From Rosellinia necatrix (taxonomy: Eukaryota > Ascomycota > Sordariomycetes > Xylariales > Xylariaceae): DNA of 64,000 nt. The translations under genes and the position numbers were made by a program. The notes under the pieces are model-generated. The model was not told the origin of the DNA. It did not search any database and saw nothing but the letters and a program-made list of their open reading frames with translations. This document shows, in pieces, positions 24,210 through 36,094 of this stretch. Location of the stretch: positions 1,116,001 through 1,180,000 of the forward strand of contig JAGYVD010000002.1 in NCBI GenBank assembly GCA_021209875.1, in the 5' to 3' direction. Positions within the stretch are counted from its first letter, which is position 1. Every line of letters begins with the position of its first letter.

Positions 24210-27200
24210 CTTGGGTATCTGTCTTAACTTCTGAATTATCGCCTCTTACGCTCGACGTTCACCGCCGCTTCTATCGGCCTTCTGCGCAGGTATGCGGCCA
24301 GTAGATGTCGTCGGCAACCCCGCTCGAGATGCCTTGCCGGTAGAAATGTTGGGTATGCTTGCAGGAAAGAGTTGGCGGTCAGGAACTTACGTTCTCCGTG
24401 ATGCAGTGTCGTGCGGCCTCCCGACGATGACTCAAGAACCGCAGCGGAAACTGTTCTCCTGTTAGAACCACAGGAACTGGTTCGTCGGACAGCTGGTAGC
24501 AGCTAGGAGGACGAGTAGCTAGAACCCCTTAAAGTTGTCCGCACGGATCCTATATGTGGTCGCGTTTGAGCCAGCTTTACAACTGATACGGGGTATTGTT
24601 GCTAGTGTTGGTTCGGGTTTCTGTTTAGATCTCGTTGACGAATAAGGGCGAGATTACTTGTGCCGTGTGAAAGAACAACAACACTAAGAGCCAGCAACTC
24701 TAGGACACAACCGAAAACCAAAGCTAGGAGGATAAAGATACACAGGCAAATTCTACCCGACCCTGAGTGGAAAGCCTGGTAGGTAATATTCCTAGTGGCG
24801 CCTCTGCTTCCCTCCATTGCTCTCTTCACATCGACCTCGCAGCCTCTAGCCGGACTAGGCGCCATGCTTGGGGTATTTCGGCAGCACCAAATTGTGTGGA
24901 GCACAGGGGATGAGAGTGGAGGTTTCGGGAAGGCAACTCTGTCTCGAAACCGCAAAGGTGACTTACCTAAAACGATCACCAGCAGTCGAAGAGAGCCCGG
25001 GACGTCCCCTGTACACACGCAAGCTCGACGCGGCTCTCCAGTCACACGTATATTTCTGCAGGAGGACTTGTAGAGAAACTCACATCCAAGGGCAGGTTAC
25101 GCAGCCATTAGATGCGGCAAGCGAGACCCCGCTAAGTTGAAAATGTCGATCAGTCGAGGCCGTATCTGGTATGCAACGGACACGTGGAGTACAGATATCG
25201 TACAATAGTGTCCTACCAATAGGCCGGTGGTCACAGTCTCCTTGTTTCTATACACACCTGCCATACCTGCAGCCAAATGCAACCACTACCCAGGCCGTTG
25301 GATGGCCGAATAGGACTTTCTCTTCAGTCTCCCCACCGGCTTCTGTCTAGATTGAGATTCCAAAAGGTTAGAGATCCAAATTGTTAGGCGTAGCTGCTGG
25401 GTATGCCCGCTGTTAGTGACGGAGCGGTCGTCCGCATATACAAACTAGCCTCACACCTGGACCCCCACCGCCCAACGGCCTGTGGCCAGAGGTAGAGCCC
25501 AACCCAGTTTTCTGATCCCTGTTAAGATCTTCGTCACTCAAATAATTCGATCGATAGCCGGGGTAACATTTGAGATCTCTACGTAGGCGGTACCATGGAA
25601 AGGGGTAGCTGGTTCAGTCAGCCCCCACACCTGCCCCGGTAAGTACACTTCACACTATCTGCCCTTGAGCTAGATTTCTTAGTTATACGGCTCTTGAAGA
25701 TCACGGAGTTTGCTTTGTAGATTGTATGTGGTATATCTGACGTCTCATTGCAGTGATCTGCCGGGAATTTTCGGTCGAGGGAAACGGCCCTGTCATGGTT
25801 CTGAATGCAGGCGACAGGTCAATACATCATGGGCCACGCTCCCGGGAGCTTCAACCGTTTACAGACACCGCTGCATGTACATCACAGAGCTTATAAATCG
25901 ACGCGCTTAGCCGAAAGGAGACACCACCTATGACTACTACCAGAGAATTACTTGCAGGAACCGCAAGCACACCTAGGTATGTGTGGAGATCGATGATAGG
26001 GGCAAGGGTGGCCCTACCGACTAAGGTCAGCCAACGGTGGCGCCCAAGATACAATACAATCCCTGTTGCATACCGCAAACTTTTGCCCAGACCAAGCTCT
26101 TCTCTATTACCTCATAATCAGTAGATGTGCCAGATTCTCACGAGGCCGTCGTTCTCCTTACCTATATATCGCCCTGGCTCTCCGGGAGAGCCCGTGTCAT
26201 CGGAACATAGAATACTCGAACAATTCAGCACAACCGCTCGGCTTTTGGTGACAAGATTCGAGTTTATATCCTCCTCCCATGAACCGGGCTGGCGGTATAC
26301 GTTCGGGCACGTCTGGAGCCACCATGCGATGTAACTTGCTAGCGTGCATAATGATACGGATAAAGAAAAATGTCATGCACCAACCGCTAGCTCGCTTATA
26401 TACACCCTATATGACTTGGCGCATGCCCCTCAGCGATACACCGCAAACTACATGCCCGAGGACCAACGAATATAAGTGAGGTAAAGCGTAGTTGGCTAAC
26501 AGAGGCGATATTTCAAGCGCCCGACAGCTCGAAGTCCTTTATTCTCCTCGTCCGCTTGTGATAGATCAGACGAGGACGACTGAGGTTATAGGCAGCGCTG
26601 CGTCATCCTTCTCCCCCCGGCCGTCGCTTCGGTTATGAGAACTCCTGTTGCTAATAGACCATATGTGCGGATAATCTCAGAGCACAGGGAACAGGTTTTG
26701 TCGGTCATCTATTTGCTTTTCGCCCTGTCGCAGCAACTTTGTTTCTTGGACATTCCAATGCGTGGCATTCTCGACAATTAACTGTCCCCTCGAGGGAGCT
26801 TCTCTTATCCCAGTCAAGGCGCTTTCATCAGACGAGGAGGGGGGGGGTGCCTCAATGCGACTGCAGGCAGAGGGGGGAAACGACGGTGAGCAAACAGATC
26901 ATCTGACCTTGGTTGTTGTGTTGCTGGTTATAGCAAAAGAAAGAATTGTAGGGTCATCTTTCAAGGAGCCCGTGTCGATCCCGCAACGTCAATTCGAAGA
27001 GAGGTATATCACATATGCATCCGCGCTTCTCACGCCGCAGCCGCGTCACATACATCGCCGCATCCGCTTCAATAGGCCCATACCGCTTTATGAGCCGAAG
27101 ACGTACAGTCTGGTTGGAGCATGCACACTGAGTAATAAGAATGAGTGTCCTTCCATGACTATTACAACTTGACAGAAACACAAACGACTCGATTTGCCAC

Positions 27201-28296
27201 TCCTTTTTTTTTTTTTCCCTTTTTTTTCTTTTCTTCTTCTTGCAAACCGGGAATGTTTAATTAAGACGTAAAGGCAGAAGAAGATAAAACGGATGTAAAC
27301 TGCGCACGATTTACTCGGGTACTCCCTACCTATTATTCCCTGCCTATTATAATCCAGACGGCAATACCCCTGCTGTTTCAAGTCAGCTGTTTGACTTGCG
27401 CTTACACTAAATCTGCACTGAAGTCAAACTTGGACTAAGTTATCACCAGTATACCAGTATCTCGGTACAGCGCCCGATGCCTCTTAGGTATCTTGGGTGC
27501 CAAGGCAGACCTTGACTACCGAGTTTCGGCCAGACAGTCAACAGCCTAAATCGGGGCGGGTGCTCTAGCGCCACGGCAACGGTACATTCGCTATCCGTTG
27601 GTAGCGGCTCATATGTCTGCTTCTACCTCTATGCATACACACCTCATATATACACTACATACATACATACATACCTACATACATGGGTAAGTGCTACATA
27701 CTTACGTACTTACTTGCATACACACATACACACATACATACACTACCTACCTACATACATACATACATACATACATAGTGTTAACGCAGACAACGGGCGC
27801 TAGAAGTAGTATAAGGCCTAGACTGGCGCTAGCGAACCGGACCCAGCCTGGCTGCTTTGGACCATGCATCATGCATCATTCCCCGATTGGCCAGTCTCTG
27901 TTTTAGTATCTACACTACCAAGGTACCTCGGTACCTGCCTCAGCTGGGGTGAGGCATTCACCCAAGAAGGCAGAGTAGACGGGTACCTAGCGTCAGCCTC
28001 AGCTACCTAGGTAGTCACGGTCCCGAGGTACAGCCGCCTACACCAGACCCCTGCTAGTATTTCGAGACGTGCCAACCCAACTTGTACGACTATCCATGTT
28101 GATCATCTCTTTCCCTCTTCCACCACCTCCATTTCCTTCTGAGAGGCCGCAGAGACGAAGCAGAGGAGCTGAGGTTACTCTGGTACGCCTTCAACAGCAC
28201 ACCGCCTCACCCTCCAGCACTGTCTTCAACAGACAGTGTCAATGCAACGGCATCACCACCACCACGCCTAGCTAGACGAGGCACCGCTGCCCGTCC
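24210..28296. other. 4.1-kb gene-poor region
   Basis: No gene I can support. A 136-codon open frame at 26762-27172 has no family resemblance, a non-ATG start and no neighbouring exons. GC content is near 50% without strong RIP-type depletion. It contains poly-T (27203-27232), ACAT microsatellites (27655-27777) and TACC/GGTACC palindromes (27920-28032). The last 200 bases are pyrimidine-rich and look like the 5' region of the next gene. Confidence 0.45.
27655..27777. repeat. ACAT/TACA tetranucleotide microsatellite, interrupted
   Basis: Two blocks (27655-27688 and 27718-27777) of tandem ACAT with CACA and CTAC variants, separated by about 30 bp of unrelated sequence. Confidence 0.8.
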
Positions 28297-29586
28297 ATGA
28301 TCCCAATGGCCTGTCGCCCTGCCTCCTCGCCCTCGCCCTCGCCGGATCACGCTCTCTCCGGAAACATACCACCCGTCGCACCGCATTCACCTAGCTCGCC
28401 TAACAGAAGCAGCAGCAGCAGCAGCACCACCACCACCACCACCACCACCACCAGCACCACCGCCAGCAGGCCAGCCGCGCTGCCAAACGCAGGACACGGG
28501 CCCGATCTGGACGTGGCGGCGGTGAGCATTGCGCAATGCCCCGAGCAGGGAGCCAAGGCGAAGCCGGTCCTGGAACCACGGCCCCTTCGTATCGCCATCC
28601 TGCTGAACTCGTACCGCTCGCGCCTGCTGCCGGCGATCCGCGGGTCGTACCAGCGTACCATCGGCGCTGTCGCCCCGCTCGCCAAGCTCGCCTTCTACGA
28701 GCCCGCCAACCGCCCCGGCGAGTTCCCCAACCCGGACTACTTCGACCTCATCGTGCTCGGCGGCAGCAACGTCGACCCGCGCAAGCGGTACCCCTGGATC
28801 CTCGAGGTCCATGGCTTCGTGCGCCGCATGGTTCGGGACTACCCGCACAAGAAGCTCCTGGGCATCTGCTGGGGTCATCAGACCATCAGCAATGTCTTCG
28901 GTGGGAAGCTTGCGGATGCGGCGGTTCCTGAGGTGAGTACCTAGGATATCCCCAGCCCTACCTAACCCACACTTTGTTCCTCTCCCCTTTTCCCCCCTTT
29001 GTCCCTTCCCCCTTGAAGTTCGGTAGATCATAACGAAGTGGGCCTTATGAAAATCCAAGCTATGTTTAGCGTGAGCCCAAGGCTGAGAACGAGAGCAGAA
29101 GACCCCTGAAGGCGGTGTACACAGCCGCATGGGCTAACACGATCATAGATGGGCGTCGCATCCGTGACCTTGACGGGTCGGGGGCGGGAATTCTTCCACG
29201 AGGCGGCAGCCTCGGGGTCGTTCAAGCTGCAGCAGCACCACCGGCGCGAGGTCGTCACCGAGCCGCACGGGTTCGTGGCGCTCGCCCGCGGCAACCAGTG
29301 CTTCCTGAGCGCGTCCAACGCCATGCTCACGTTCCAGGGCCACCCGGAGAAGGACGCGGAGACTGCGCGACTGAGGGCGCACGACTCGGTGCGCTGGTTC
29401 GGCTTCGACGCCGCCAGCGACGAGAAGGCGTGGGCGCAGCTGGAGGCCCTCATCAACGCCGACCACGACGGAGAGATGGTGTGGCGGCGCATCCTAGAGT
29501 GGGCTCGCGAACCCTGCTCGGAGGCGGGCGTCGTCGAGCAGCAGGGGGTGTTGGCGTTGGCAGAGGAAAAGGCGAGCAAGATGTGA
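28297..29586 (+). CDS. class I glutamine amidotransferase-like protein
   Basis: Exons 28297-28932 and 29149-29586; the 216-nt intron has donor GTGAGT and branch CTAAC, and the splice is phase 0. Product 357 aa. The class I GATase fold starts near residue 97 (LRIAILLNSYRS). Catalytic Cys191 sits in the nucleophile elbow GICWGHQ, with His277 and Glu279 in GHPEKD. The first 95 residues are Ser/Thr/Pro-rich and encoded partly by AGC and ACC trinucleotide repeats, so this leader is likely unstructured. Stand-alone proteins of this type hydrolyse glutamine or gamma-glutamyl peptides; the actual substrate is not deducible. Confidence 0.88.
28408..28456 (+). repeat. AGC/ACC trinucleotide repeat within coding sequence
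   Basis: About five or six AGC followed by about nine ACC units, encoding poly-Ser then poly-Thr in the leader of the amidotransferase-like protein. Length variation here would stay in frame. Confidence 0.8.
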
Positions 29587-30241
29587 ATTCCGATCTGATA
29601 TGCGTGTGTTTTTTTTTTTTTTTGTTCTTTCAAAAGCAGTACAGCCAATGCCCCGTTGTGCGCCTGCGTGATACCCTCTATTACTTGGCATTGGAGTTTT
29701 ACTTTCTCTCCACGGGCGGGACCTATCTATTTAAGTTCGTTGCCGCATATTTGACGCGTTAGATCGGCTGCCATCGCATGCTACAAGTCTGTTACAACTA
29801 GTTGCATAAAACAACAATTAACAATCAACAATATTGGAATATGGATCCCTCTGTTCATGACTACTGAGGGTTTTAATAGGAGAGTCGTGCTAAAGCGTAA
29901 AGACTAATTTATTCTCATAGTTGTACGTCACGCATAGCCTTCCAATTCTATTTATGTAGCCGCGTTGAGATCACCGGGTCATGCCTAGACCTAAAGACGA
30001 GGTGGTAAACACGACACCCAAGCCAAATCCATCTAGCCCGGAAGACACAAGTCCCTATCATGCTGACGCGGTGTTAGCCCCCTAGCGAGGGCGCTGAGTC
30101 CAACCCCGACCGATTATTCAAGATTAGAACAGACTACAACAGGCCATCCGCAGACAGTTCTATTTCCCCCCCTCCAACTCGTGAATTCAACATTGATAGT
30201 ATTATACGCCCACTCAATACTGGGGAAGGCGTCCAAGCTCT

Positions 30242-30270
30242 TGTGTGTGTGTGTGTGTGTGTGTGTGTGT
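30242..30270. repeat. (TG)n dinucleotide microsatellite
   Basis: Uninterrupted TG repeat of about 14 units. Confidence 0.85.
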
Positions 30271-32527
30271 CTTTCTCCCTCTATAGTCTCGACACTTACC
30301 ACACCCATAGCCTCACTCCCGGTATAGCCATCCACACCAAGAGCAACAGTAACGGAAACGACAACCCTAGTGCCTCGCATTGCCAAACAACCCCCCCCCC
30401 CACAGCCCCCCATCCTCCTATTTACCCGCCTCTCCACCGACCTTTACTAACGAGGCTACGCGAGCCCCCGCCGTACCTTTCCGCGGCCACCCTTATCAAG
30501 GGTGGGCCCAGGGCGTCTCTTAGGACTTTCGCAGCTCGCGTGCGAGAGAGATAGATCTGATAGCGGCGGGCGGGTCCGCTCTCCGGAAAAAATTTTTACA
30601 GCCCGAGGGGCCGTGGCGTATGGGAGGGGAGGGGGCCGGGAAAATTATGCCGTATGCGCCGACCCGGGAGGAGGCACGGACATAAGCCTGTGAGGCCGGA
30701 GTCGCGACCCTGTTCGTCTCGTGGCCGTGTCCGCGGCAGCCTGTAGGACCTGATGGTTTATAAAGGCGTCATATGCTTGGTATGAGAAAATATATAAGAT
30801 GACAAAAAAACCGGAATTATAATTTTCCCAAAAGAAAAAAAAAAGAGAGAGAGAGAGAGATACAGAGGAATACCGAAATTCTGAAAATCTAAAATAAATG
30901 GAAAAAAACCCTCGAGATATACTGTAATCCTCGTCGGTCGGGTTGGAAGCAGAGCGAGCGAGGCTCGACACGGGCGTCGTGTTTTCCAAGCCTCGTAATG
31001 TGAGGATAAGTTGGGCGAGAGATCCCACAGAGCGAAACTCACTATGTCGCATTTTCTGTGAGCTCACTACCTACTGACGAAGGCATACCTTAGCGGTTGC
31101 CCTTGATAAAACACCCCGTGGAGCGGGGCCGCGTAGCTATATACATGGGTGAATTGTAATGGTATTTGTGGATGCGTCGACAACAAATACCCCGATATTA
31201 AAAGCGGAAATGGAGCAAAATTGGTTGATCGAACGAGACAAACGCTGGTCTCAGCAAAGCAATGCCTGAGAATCACAAACCCGGCACTTTCGGACGCGGA
31301 ATAGATGGGCAGTTGTTATCTTTTTTTAAAAAAAAACACCAAGCACTTAAGACAGCTCGTAGCACACTGCGTCGTACCCCAAGCGACCATGTTAGTGTAC
31401 ATATCAAATTGAATCCGCACAGGCCCTCTGGCCTCGACCGAGTCTAGCGGTCCAAAACCGGAGACCCACGAAAATCAAACAAGCAACCCCGGCCGAAGAC
31501 TATAAAGATGGCCGGCGAAGAGCCGAGTACAAATATAAGCTACAGCTGGGATCCATAGCTATTCTGGAAGCTGGTCGAGGTGGCCGAGTCTCGCCCAGCC
31601 GCTGGCATCAGACACGTGAAAACCAACCTCCAATGGCGGCACGGAATTGAGAAAGGCCATGCAGGGTGCAAGGGAGCTAGCCGGTTGGTATCGTGGGGTA
31701 GATTAGGTATTGATCCGGAAAGAGTTCCGGAGTGGTTGAATCTGGCGCCTGGGCATTGCGCGCGGCGTGCGGTGTGGTTGGTGTGCGTACGAGCGAGGTC
31801 TAAAAAGCGTGCTCATCACCAACACCTATCTAACTCTAGGCCGTTTGGGGATGAGCGTTCACGGCTGTCCCGTTTACCGCGCCGGTATGTAAGTAAGCAA
31901 GCCAACCTACAGAGTGCGGTGGCTGTCAGTTTCGACGGCATTTCGACGGCAGCTCGACGGCAGCTCGACGGCAGCGTACAGTAGGGTGTGTCGATCATTA
32001 GTATCCAGTGACCGGGGGCCAGGGGAGATTATCAGGGGATTGATCAAGTTGATACATGCGCCAATGCTGCGGTGGGTGGCGCCTGCGCATGGCTGAAGAG
32101 GGAAGCTAGTGTAGCTTAGGGCAATCAAATCCCACAGCGGAACGAAACGAATCTCTGACAAGACGAGCCGAAGCGGGTTATTCTCGTGCGCATAAGCCTC
32201 TGTGAGGCTGACCACGTTGACTGACGATAGGCTATTCGCGCAAAGCTCTCGAATACGTACAAAACATAGGTCCTTCCCTAACGACGCAGACGTCCGCCGA
32301 TCGTGTCAAGTTTGGGATTGTGCGGGATGGTAGCATTAGCTACGGCGACAATTGCTAAGAACGGGTTGGAGGATTTATGCGTTACCCAAGAAGGAAGGCG
32401 GGCCTGGCCTGCCGCATCCTAGCCATGTCAATAAAAGTCCGAGTTTAGAAGCTGAGCCATTCGTGAGGGCGTCTCGCAATGCGGAGAAGCCATGGGGCGA
32501 ACAGCAAATATGAGACGGCTTGGGAGC

Positions 32528-32535
32528 TATATAAG
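32528..32535 (+). promoter_or_regulatory. TATA box of the NLP gene
   Basis: TATATAAG lies 88 bp before the ATG at 32623, a usual distance in fungi for a TATA-driven, regulated gene with a short 5' UTR. Confidence 0.5.
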
Positions 32536-32622
32536 GCAGACGCCCGGCAATGGCTCTTCATGGGAGATATGCCATCGTCAGGTCTCTCCCGATAGCGGTC
32601 GAATCCTCCTCTCTCAGCTAGG

Positions 32623-33544
32623 ATGCCTTCTCAACGAAGCTTCGTGGCCGCTGGCCTCGCCCTCCTCATGGTCAGCACGGCCAATGCCTTGCCGTTCCGT
32701 CTCGTAGCCAGGGATCCTCCTCAGGCCCTGCCCCAGAAAGCTACCGCCAATGACCTGAAGTGAGAGACAAACTCACAATCCCTTCTTATGGTAAAATATG
32801 GCTAACGTAAGTTGTAGGTTCCAGCCAGCAATGGACTTCGACACAGACGGCTGCTACAACACGCCCGCCATTGGCCCTGACGGCACAATCAACCCAGGCC
32901 TCGACAACAAGAACACTGGTCTTTCCTCAGGCTGCCGCGATCTTTCGGATCTGCAGAACAATAATGTCTATGCCCGGGCTCGCTGTAACAACGGCTGGTG
33001 TGCCTACGTTTACGACTATTACTTCGAGAAAGAGTACGCACTGACCCTAATGCCGAGTATAATAATATGGATGGCTGACTCTAGACTTAATAGTGTCGTC
33101 CTAGCCAATGTACCGTTTGACTTTGGTCACCGCAATGATTGGGAACATATCGTCGTCTGGGCGCAGAACGGTGAAGCCAAGTTCGTAGCCGCGTCGGCCC
33201 ACGGAGAGTATGAAATCAAAGCCGCGAGCGATGTCCGTTGGGAGGGAACTCATCCCAAGATGGTCTATCACAAGGACGGCCTGGGCTCTCACGCCTTCCG
33301 CTTCGGCAATGCAGATGACGATAACATCGAGAATCACACCGGAAAGTGGTTCTACGGAGCTCTTGTTTCGTGGAACGGCTTCCCTACCACGGCGCTCCGA
33401 GACAAGCTATCAGCCTACGATTTTGGCTCCGCCAACTTTGCGCTCAAGGATGGAAGCTTTCCAGGCAACCTTGAGGGTTCTCGTAGCGCCTCTATTACCG
33501 GGTTTGACATTAACAAGGACGATGGCTCGCCCGGGAACCCGTAA
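32623..33544 (+). CDS. secreted NPP1/NLP family protein (necrosis- and ethylene-inducing-like)
   Basis: Secreted NLP-family protein; some members permeabilise dicot plant membranes, others are non-toxic. Exon 1 32623-32759, intron 58 nt (branch GCTAAC), exon 2 32818-33544; 287 aa as read. A signal peptide ends near residue 23 (TANA), followed by a short pro-region ending VARD. The NPP1 domain has two cysteine pairs and the heptapeptide region, but it reads GHRNDWE, where toxic members have GHRHDWE; loss of that His may weaken metal binding and activity (inference). An in-frame 51-nt GT..AG segment (33034-33084, branch CTGAC) just upstream of the heptapeptide adds 17 residues not usual in the family and is probably an intron, leaving 270 aa. 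Confidence 0.9.
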
Positions 33545-35158
33545 AAGTGCAGGGCATTGAGCGGTGGTCAATATCGGCCGGATGAGAAGGCTGCGTACCC
33601 AGGAGCTGACTCCAGCTCTTGTGATGAATGATGAGCTAATGCAAGCGTTTGGATACCCTACTGCCTGTTGTAGCAATTAAAGAAACCAAAAAAAAAAACG
33701 CATGAAGATGATCATGGTCAATATTCACTTGTGCACTAACAAAGCATGTTTGTCCTCAATTAGTCCCGCTGTCGCACTGAATCTACGACAGCAGGGTGGA
33801 TTGGACGGGCTGTCTAGGCCCTTGTTCATTCTTCCACTACGAACGATATCGAAAAATAGTTTGTCTACCTGCGCATTGAAGCGTCGCAGGAAGGTGATAT
33901 ATTGTGGATGGTTTATGTAGCCATGTTCCAGGCGAAATGCTCACGAGCTTGGATAAGCCCAGAAAGCAAAATTCAAGCCGAGGTGCGTCGGCAGCGTAGC
34001 GAAAATACCTCACGTCTTTCTTGTCTTACCGGTAGTCTGGACAATATAATTTGCTTCAATGTGACTGCGCATTGACGCCAGGTGGTTCAGTACTTTGTGG
34101 CTCTTGATTCGATGCCGAGAGGATGATAGACATGGATGAGAGGAATAAATGAAAGTAGAAAAGAGGAAGAAGCGCTCACGAGGGAAAGCAAGAAGCAATT
34201 TTCCTTTAGGCGCCGAGGCCCAAAAAATTAATGGGTCTTGTCACGTGATGATGTATAACAAATATCTGCAGGAGAAAGCGCGGCAAAACTTAAGTTCTTC
34301 TTTCCTTTTTTTTTTCTTTCTTTACACTTTTTCATCGCACGATTAATCAACCGATCTTGATTCGCCCACTTTTTATCGGTCATATTTGCGTGCTAGAGTA
34401 ATCTGTGAATGCCACCCTTTAACCTTGTGATACTTTGCCTATCAGCATGTCTTACGCCGTGGTGGCCGTCATACAACTTTTTCGTAAGGATATATACCTA
34501 TAAAATCTCTGCGCGCTGGCGGTTGATTTTCATAAATTTCTTGTCGCTCGTACCTATAACAGGATCGTATCTATTCATATATGTACATACTAGCCGTGAG
34601 GATGGCTCGATTGCCTCTCCCACTGTCTCTGCCAAGTCGATGTCGATGTCGATGCCGAAACACGGCCGCAGATTCCGAATCCTAAGCACCTGCAGAGCAG
34701 ACCTGCATAACCGTAGTACAAATAGGACAAACATACGCAGTGACACGGAACGGATTTAGCCCAACTGGAAGCCCATTTTTGACCCAGAAAGCCGGCTGTG
34801 TCCCTCACTAGTCCGCGCCGCATCACGCCTGTAAGTTGGGTAGTGTGAGGCGCTGGCTCGGCATCACGCCGATTCGGAGATAGTTTAGACGGGTCCCCAG
34901 TTTATTTAGCATATATGTATCTCGGGCATATCTTCACCGGGGGCGCGAAACGGGTCGCCGACTCGACTCACCAACGTTTCCCAGCCACTCACTCACTCAC
35001 TCACTCACTCACTCACCACCTCTCCGGCCAATTGCCTGCCTGCTCTGCCTACCCGCGTATACTAGGTAGTAAAAGAGGAATTGCCAACAAGACAGACGGG
35101 CAGACAGACAGACAAGAAAGACAGACAGAAACGACAGACCAACACTGGGGGGGAGGAA
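33545..35158. other. 1.6-kb intergenic region
   Basis: No gene I can support. A 116-codon frame at 34409-34759 has a hydrophobic start but no family resemblance. There is a CTCA repeat at 34985-35015 and a CAGA/GACA repeat at 35085-35140 in what is probably the 5' UTR of the next gene. Confidence 0.45.
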
Positions 35159-35465
35159 ATGGGTCTCTTGAGGACGGCGGCCCTGGCAGGGCTCTGGGGC
35201 GTCGGCGGCGGCGTGGCCGGCCTCGGCGCGGGCATGGCGTACCTGCTGGCGGCGACGAGCCTGGTGCCCCTGACCAAGGAGGACCGCATGTTCCGGTCGG
35301 GCGCGTGGCGGCGGCACAACCCGCACGAGAACCCGGCCCTCAAGGACGACGTCATCAAGGTCGTGCCACTGGCCAGGATCCGCCCCGAGCTGCGCGCCGA
35401 CGAGGCCGCGCTGACGCTCGAGTTCTGCCGCGGCGTCTGGGGTCGATGGGGTACGTTGTTTTCTT

Positions 35466-35511
<46 letters not shown>

Positions 35512-36094
35512 TCTTCTTCTTCTTCTTCTTCTTCTTCTTCTGTCTTTCTTTCCATTTAGGGAGACATGACCTACCCACCCTCGACCAATTGGTTGATAGA
35601 TGATAAACCTAACTGATACTTGACCTGACCTGACCTGACCTACCCTTTGGTATCTAGGCTTCCACGCGCAGAGCATCCTCCAGGAGCGCTACGACCGCCC
35701 GGCGGGCACCGACGACAACCTCTGGCGGACGTCGGAGCTGGCGGCCTCGCGGTTCGCCGAGGGGCTGCGATTCTCGAACCACTTCGAGGTGGTCGAGAAC
35801 GCCGGCGACGAGATCGTCGTGCGCTGCGGCGGCTCGCCCCTCGAGCCCGGCCTGCGCGCCTCCGACGGCCTCATCTTCCTCAGCGCCCGCATCGACCCGG
35901 AGCAGCAGCACGCCGTCTTCCACTTCAAGTCGGCCCTCTTCAGCAGCAAGCCGTCGTCGTCGTCGTCGTCCGAGACCGGCTCCGGCTCCGGCTCCGGCCC
36001 GGCCCCTCACCCCATCCCCCCCAAGATCGTCTTCCTGCACGGCTGGTATGTCCGCATGCTGACGCAGAGCGCCATGAGGAATGTGCAAGTATGA
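35159..36094 (+). CDS. fungal conserved protein of unknown function with an N-terminal membrane segment
   Basis: Exons 35159-35450 and 35658-36094; the 207-nt intron has donor GTACGT and a TAG acceptor. Product 242 aa. A Gly/Ala-rich hydrophobic segment (residues about 8-32) acts as anchor or signal. Then come VPLTKEDRMFRS, NPHENPALKDDVIKVVPLARI, a FCRGVWG segment at the splice, HFEVVENAGDEIVVRCG and SDGLIFLSARIDPE. I recall this layout from a widespread fungal family with no assigned role. A Ser tract followed by Gly-Ser repeats (about residues 198-211) precedes the C-terminal FLHGWYVRML segment. The intron contains unusual repeats, listed separately. Confidence 0.8.
35470..35541 (+). repeat. 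(CT)n followed by (TTC)n microsatellite inside an intron
   Basis: About 19 CT units then about 11 TTC units, starting 20 bases after the splice donor at 35451. The same intron has a tandem CCTGA repeat at 35631-35641 close to the acceptor. Confidence 0.85.

Larger units (their letters stand above)
29587..32622. other. 3-kb intergenic region with simple repeats
   Basis: No gene I can support. Poly-T at 29610-29623, (TG)n at 30242-30270, poly-C at 30390-30400, GA repeat at 30845-30860, and a CGACGGCAGCT tandem of about four copies at 31935-31975. The 134-codon frame at 31580-31984 starts with GTG and runs through that tandem repeat; I do not accept it as a gene. Confidence 0.45.

Noticed and set aside
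26762..27172. 136-codon plus-strand frame as a gene
   Set aside because: Non-ATG start, no family resemblance, biased and irregular composition, no plausible neighbouring exons.
31580..31984. 134-codon plus-strand frame as a gene
   Set aside because: GTG start, runs through a CGACGGCAG tandem repeat, Arg/Ser-biased with no recognisable domain.
34409..34759. 116-codon frame with a hydrophobic start as a small secreted protein
   Set aside because: Stop-free only by chance as far as I can tell; the hydrophobic part lacks signal-peptide shape and nothing downstream resembles a known family.
35009..35676. Long minus-strand frames rich in Glu/Arg
   Set aside because: They are produced by the CT and TTC repeats in the intron read in reverse and by antisense of the real gene.
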